Assembly: GCF_963678635.1 (NCBI RefSeq)
Contig: NC_087065.1
Location: forward strand, 22,895,254 to 22,959,253
Length of the DNA: 64,000 bases
From: Symsagittifera roscoffensis
Lineage: Eukaryota; Xenacoelomorpha; Acoela; Convolutidae
Direction: 5' to 3'
Below the pieces are notes generated by a model. That model ran no database searches. It worked only from the letters and a program-made list of their open reading frames with translations, and was not told the origin of the DNA. The translations under genes and the position numbers were made by a program. Below are positions 62,111-64,000 of the stretch, in pieces (position 1 is the stretch's first letter; every line of letters starts with the position of its first letter).

Positions 62111-63025
62111 TGTGACTTTCGACCAGAATGTGCCAAGGTGCAATCTCTGCAGAGTTCGAATTTTTGGCAGCGAGCCTTCCGGATTGGTGATTTTTAAGGA
62201 TTAGGAACGTTATTTGAACGATTGAGCAAAACGTGAAGGTTGAAGGATTCGGAAATTGCTAATTTTTAAATTTTCGAAGTGATTGCGTAACATTTCTGAG
62301 AGGCGTCAGAAACGGCCATTTTGGCAGAAAAAGCTAAAAAGCAACAGAAGAACGATAGTCGCACTGACGAAAACAAATAAGATTGTGAGAGAAAAACAAT
62401 AGAGAAAACAGAGGAACGTTCCGAGTTGCAACTATTGTGTCGCTACAATAGTTGCAAGGCCGTTGCAGATAACGGTGAAGGGTGGAAGACAGCCTTCCGG
62501 ATTACAAAGAAATCAAGATTAACGAGCTTGATTCAGTGGATTCAAGAATCCGGAAGGGTTTCGGAACTGAAACTTTTATTCTTTTATATAAACTTTTAGC
62601 TTCTTGTCATGTCCTGAGTTGAATTTAATTATCAACTAGATTCATTTTGATAAGGATGAGAAGCTAGGAGTTGGGGGAAAGGGTTGATCCATCTTCGATG
62701 GAGATGATGATTTTTAGCTACTGAACAAAAACAGTAGTATTATAATAAGTAGTAGCCCTGTTTTTAGGAGTGACCTCGTGGTCTGGGGATACTGAGACCC
62801 AGCCATGAACTCACTATTTCTGCATGTAATTAAGTTAATTTGAGTGTTTTGACCGAAGCCGAAAGCAGTAACGTTTTTGTCGACCCGATGTTAGAAAAGA
62901 CCACCGAAAGTACTGGCTTGGTAGAGACGGTGAAAAGCATAAAAGGCTCTGCTTAGACGTTGGCCAGTCGTCTTAGGACTTAGTTTTATTTTCCGTCGAT
63001 ATGTATCTTCCGGGCGAATGTTACA
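62111..63025 (+). repeat. 3' LTR of element B
   Basis: Matches 38893-39805 end to end, with about 13 substitutions and two single-base indels by eye. Hairpin 62426-62457, TATATAAA 62585-62592. Confidence 0.95.
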
Positions 63026-63393
63026 AAAATTTTCAACCCCCATGCTAAATCCTGCCCTTAAACTATATCTAACGCCTACAAATATCATGAGAAAGTCAAA
63101 ACATTGAAATACCAACAAAGAATTCTGGATGTGGAGCACAGCAGCTTTGGTACACTATTTTTTGTGTGTACCGGAGGAGCAGCACCAGGCTCTACAAAAA
63201 CTGTCCAGAAACAGAGAAACTAAGCGAAAAACGGAACGAATCATACTCGGACACAATTAACTATATAAGAACCAAAATAAGTTCTGCTTTTCTGAGGAGT
63301 GCAATCCTCTGCTTTAGGGGTTGCAAAAAACTTAAAAATACATCCAACATAGACAATTCTATCTGTGCTGTAATCGGGGTGGGTAGATTTTAA
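63026..63393 (+). pseudogene. C-terminal region of the interrupted RT element, right half
   Basis: The first codons after the LTR read IFNPHAKSCP, which continues the FDVK motif left of element B when one copy of a 3-bp AAA repeat is removed. Then come KYHEKVKTLKYQQRILDVEH and SFGTLFFVCTGGAAPGSTKT, matching the usual end of this protein class (VEH-x-F-TPL-ST-GG). A stop after KSCP and another after QKQRN show decay. Confidence 0.7.
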
Positions 63394-64000
63394 TTGGCAA
63401 TTTTCTTGATGCATTAAAATAGACTTGCTTTATTCATAAAATTTTGTCGATGTATTTATGTAGCGTTGGTATGGCCCTATCCAACCTGTGCACGTACCGT
63501 CGCATGACGGAAGGGCCCATTTTAAACATCAATATTAATCATCTCCTTTTTATCATAATTATTTCCTTGTCTAGGAAATTAAAATTATAGTACATGTTTA
63601 AACATGACTAAAAATTGCAATTTTTGAAAAAATAAACGGACATGTCAGTTTGGATAAAACATCAAATCGAAAAATTATGACTCAAGTAACAAAAAAGTAT
63701 GGAAATTGTCATAATCGATGAAATAATGATTACGTAATAACAGATGTAAGAATGTGATTGGTTAAAAGTTTCTAACATGTTCTTTTTGAATTTCATACAT
63801 GATCTTTGATCATTTTATTGTAAATAAAAAATTTTATATCCTGACGATGCACAAAATGTGCGAAAACGTTTGAATTAATAATTTTAAAAAATTCTTATTC
63901 TAATTTTTGTTAAATTTTGAAAAAAAAAACCTCGGCGAACAGTGAATGATAGATTAAAAAGTTTGTTGTAAAAATACAAACAAAAAATTTTTAGATCATT
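63394..64000. other. AT-rich flank, no gene seen
   Basis: No coding, RNA or repeat signal recognised beyond a 14-bp palindrome (CATGTTTAAACATG) near 63594. Confidence 0.5.

Larger units (their letters stand above)
38893..63025 (+). mobile_element. Element B: 24.1-kb Ty3/Gypsy-type LTR retroelement with macro-like and SGNH domains
   Basis: Bounded by two LTRs of 913 and 915 bp with about 13 substitutions and 2 single-base indels between them by eye. Inside: candidate PBS, 3-kb leader with a motif array, Gag, protease, RT, RNase H, spacer, integrase, GPY/F, macro-like domain (Pol ends 52337), a 377-bp inter-ORF region, and an 8.6-kb second coding block (52715-61295). Typical Ty3/Gypsy elements are 5-10 kb. 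It sits in the RT-element fragment with a 3- (or 4-) bp A-run duplication. About eleven frame breaks are seen, so it is not autonomous as assembled. Confidence 0.92.

Noticed and set aside
1-64000. CRISPR array, prokaryotic operon or phage region
   Set aside because: Introns, AATAAA signals, LTR elements and an animal WAVE-complex gene show eukaryotic DNA; none of the tandem repeats has the regular repeat-spacer pattern.

Overview
The window is animal nuclear DNA dominated by long-terminal-repeat (LTR) retroelements. The only host gene I recognise is the last 416 codons of NCKAP1 (Hem/Kette/GEX-3 family, a WAVE-complex subunit). It is spread over eight exons at 22158-29520, with AT-rich introns, seven GT-AG or GC-AG introns and an AATAAA signal just after the stop. 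The lineage cannot be fixed from this sequence.

Layout: 1-6392 is a decayed Ty3/Gypsy-type element on the minus strand (element C: pol, gag, leader, 5' LTR). 6469-7388 (-) and 7397-8295 (+) are two solo LTRs, head to head, 8 bp apart. 8598-21857 is a second element on the plus strand (element A: LTR, repeat-rich leader, Gag, protease, RT, RNase H, integrase, macro-like domain, start of a second ORF), cut by a 23-N gap. 22158-29520 holds the NCKAP1 exons, with SINE-like and other repeats in the introns. 29546-38008 is AT-rich DNA with foldback elements and a degenerate satellite but no gene. After a 200-N gap (38009-38208) comes the C-terminal coding region of another reverse-transcriptase element. 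It is split at 38892/63026 by element B, a 24.1-kb LTR element (38893-63025) with both LTRs about 98% identical by eye.

Element B is the main interest. It has the Ty3/Gypsy order Gag - protease - RT - RNase H - integrase with a GPY/F module, plus four unusual things: a roughly 360-residue spacer between RNase H and integrase; a macro-domain-like module (OARD1/TARG1 type) at the end of Pol; a second 8.6-kb coding block in the env position, starting with a conserved N-terminal region, a coiled coil and an SGNH hydrolase with all catalytic residues, followed by about 1,900 residues of unrecognised protein; and a 3-kb leader with about 16 copies of a CCGGAGGGGT-type motif, recalling the arrayed insulator sites in the Drosophila gypsy leader. 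Element A carries the same macro-like domain and the start of the same second ORF, so these belong to the family and are not chance fusions.

All three elements carry frameshifts and stops, so none can be called intact. Some single-base breaks in B lie in homopolymers and could be assembly errors. Start codons and protein joins are inferred from comparing copies.
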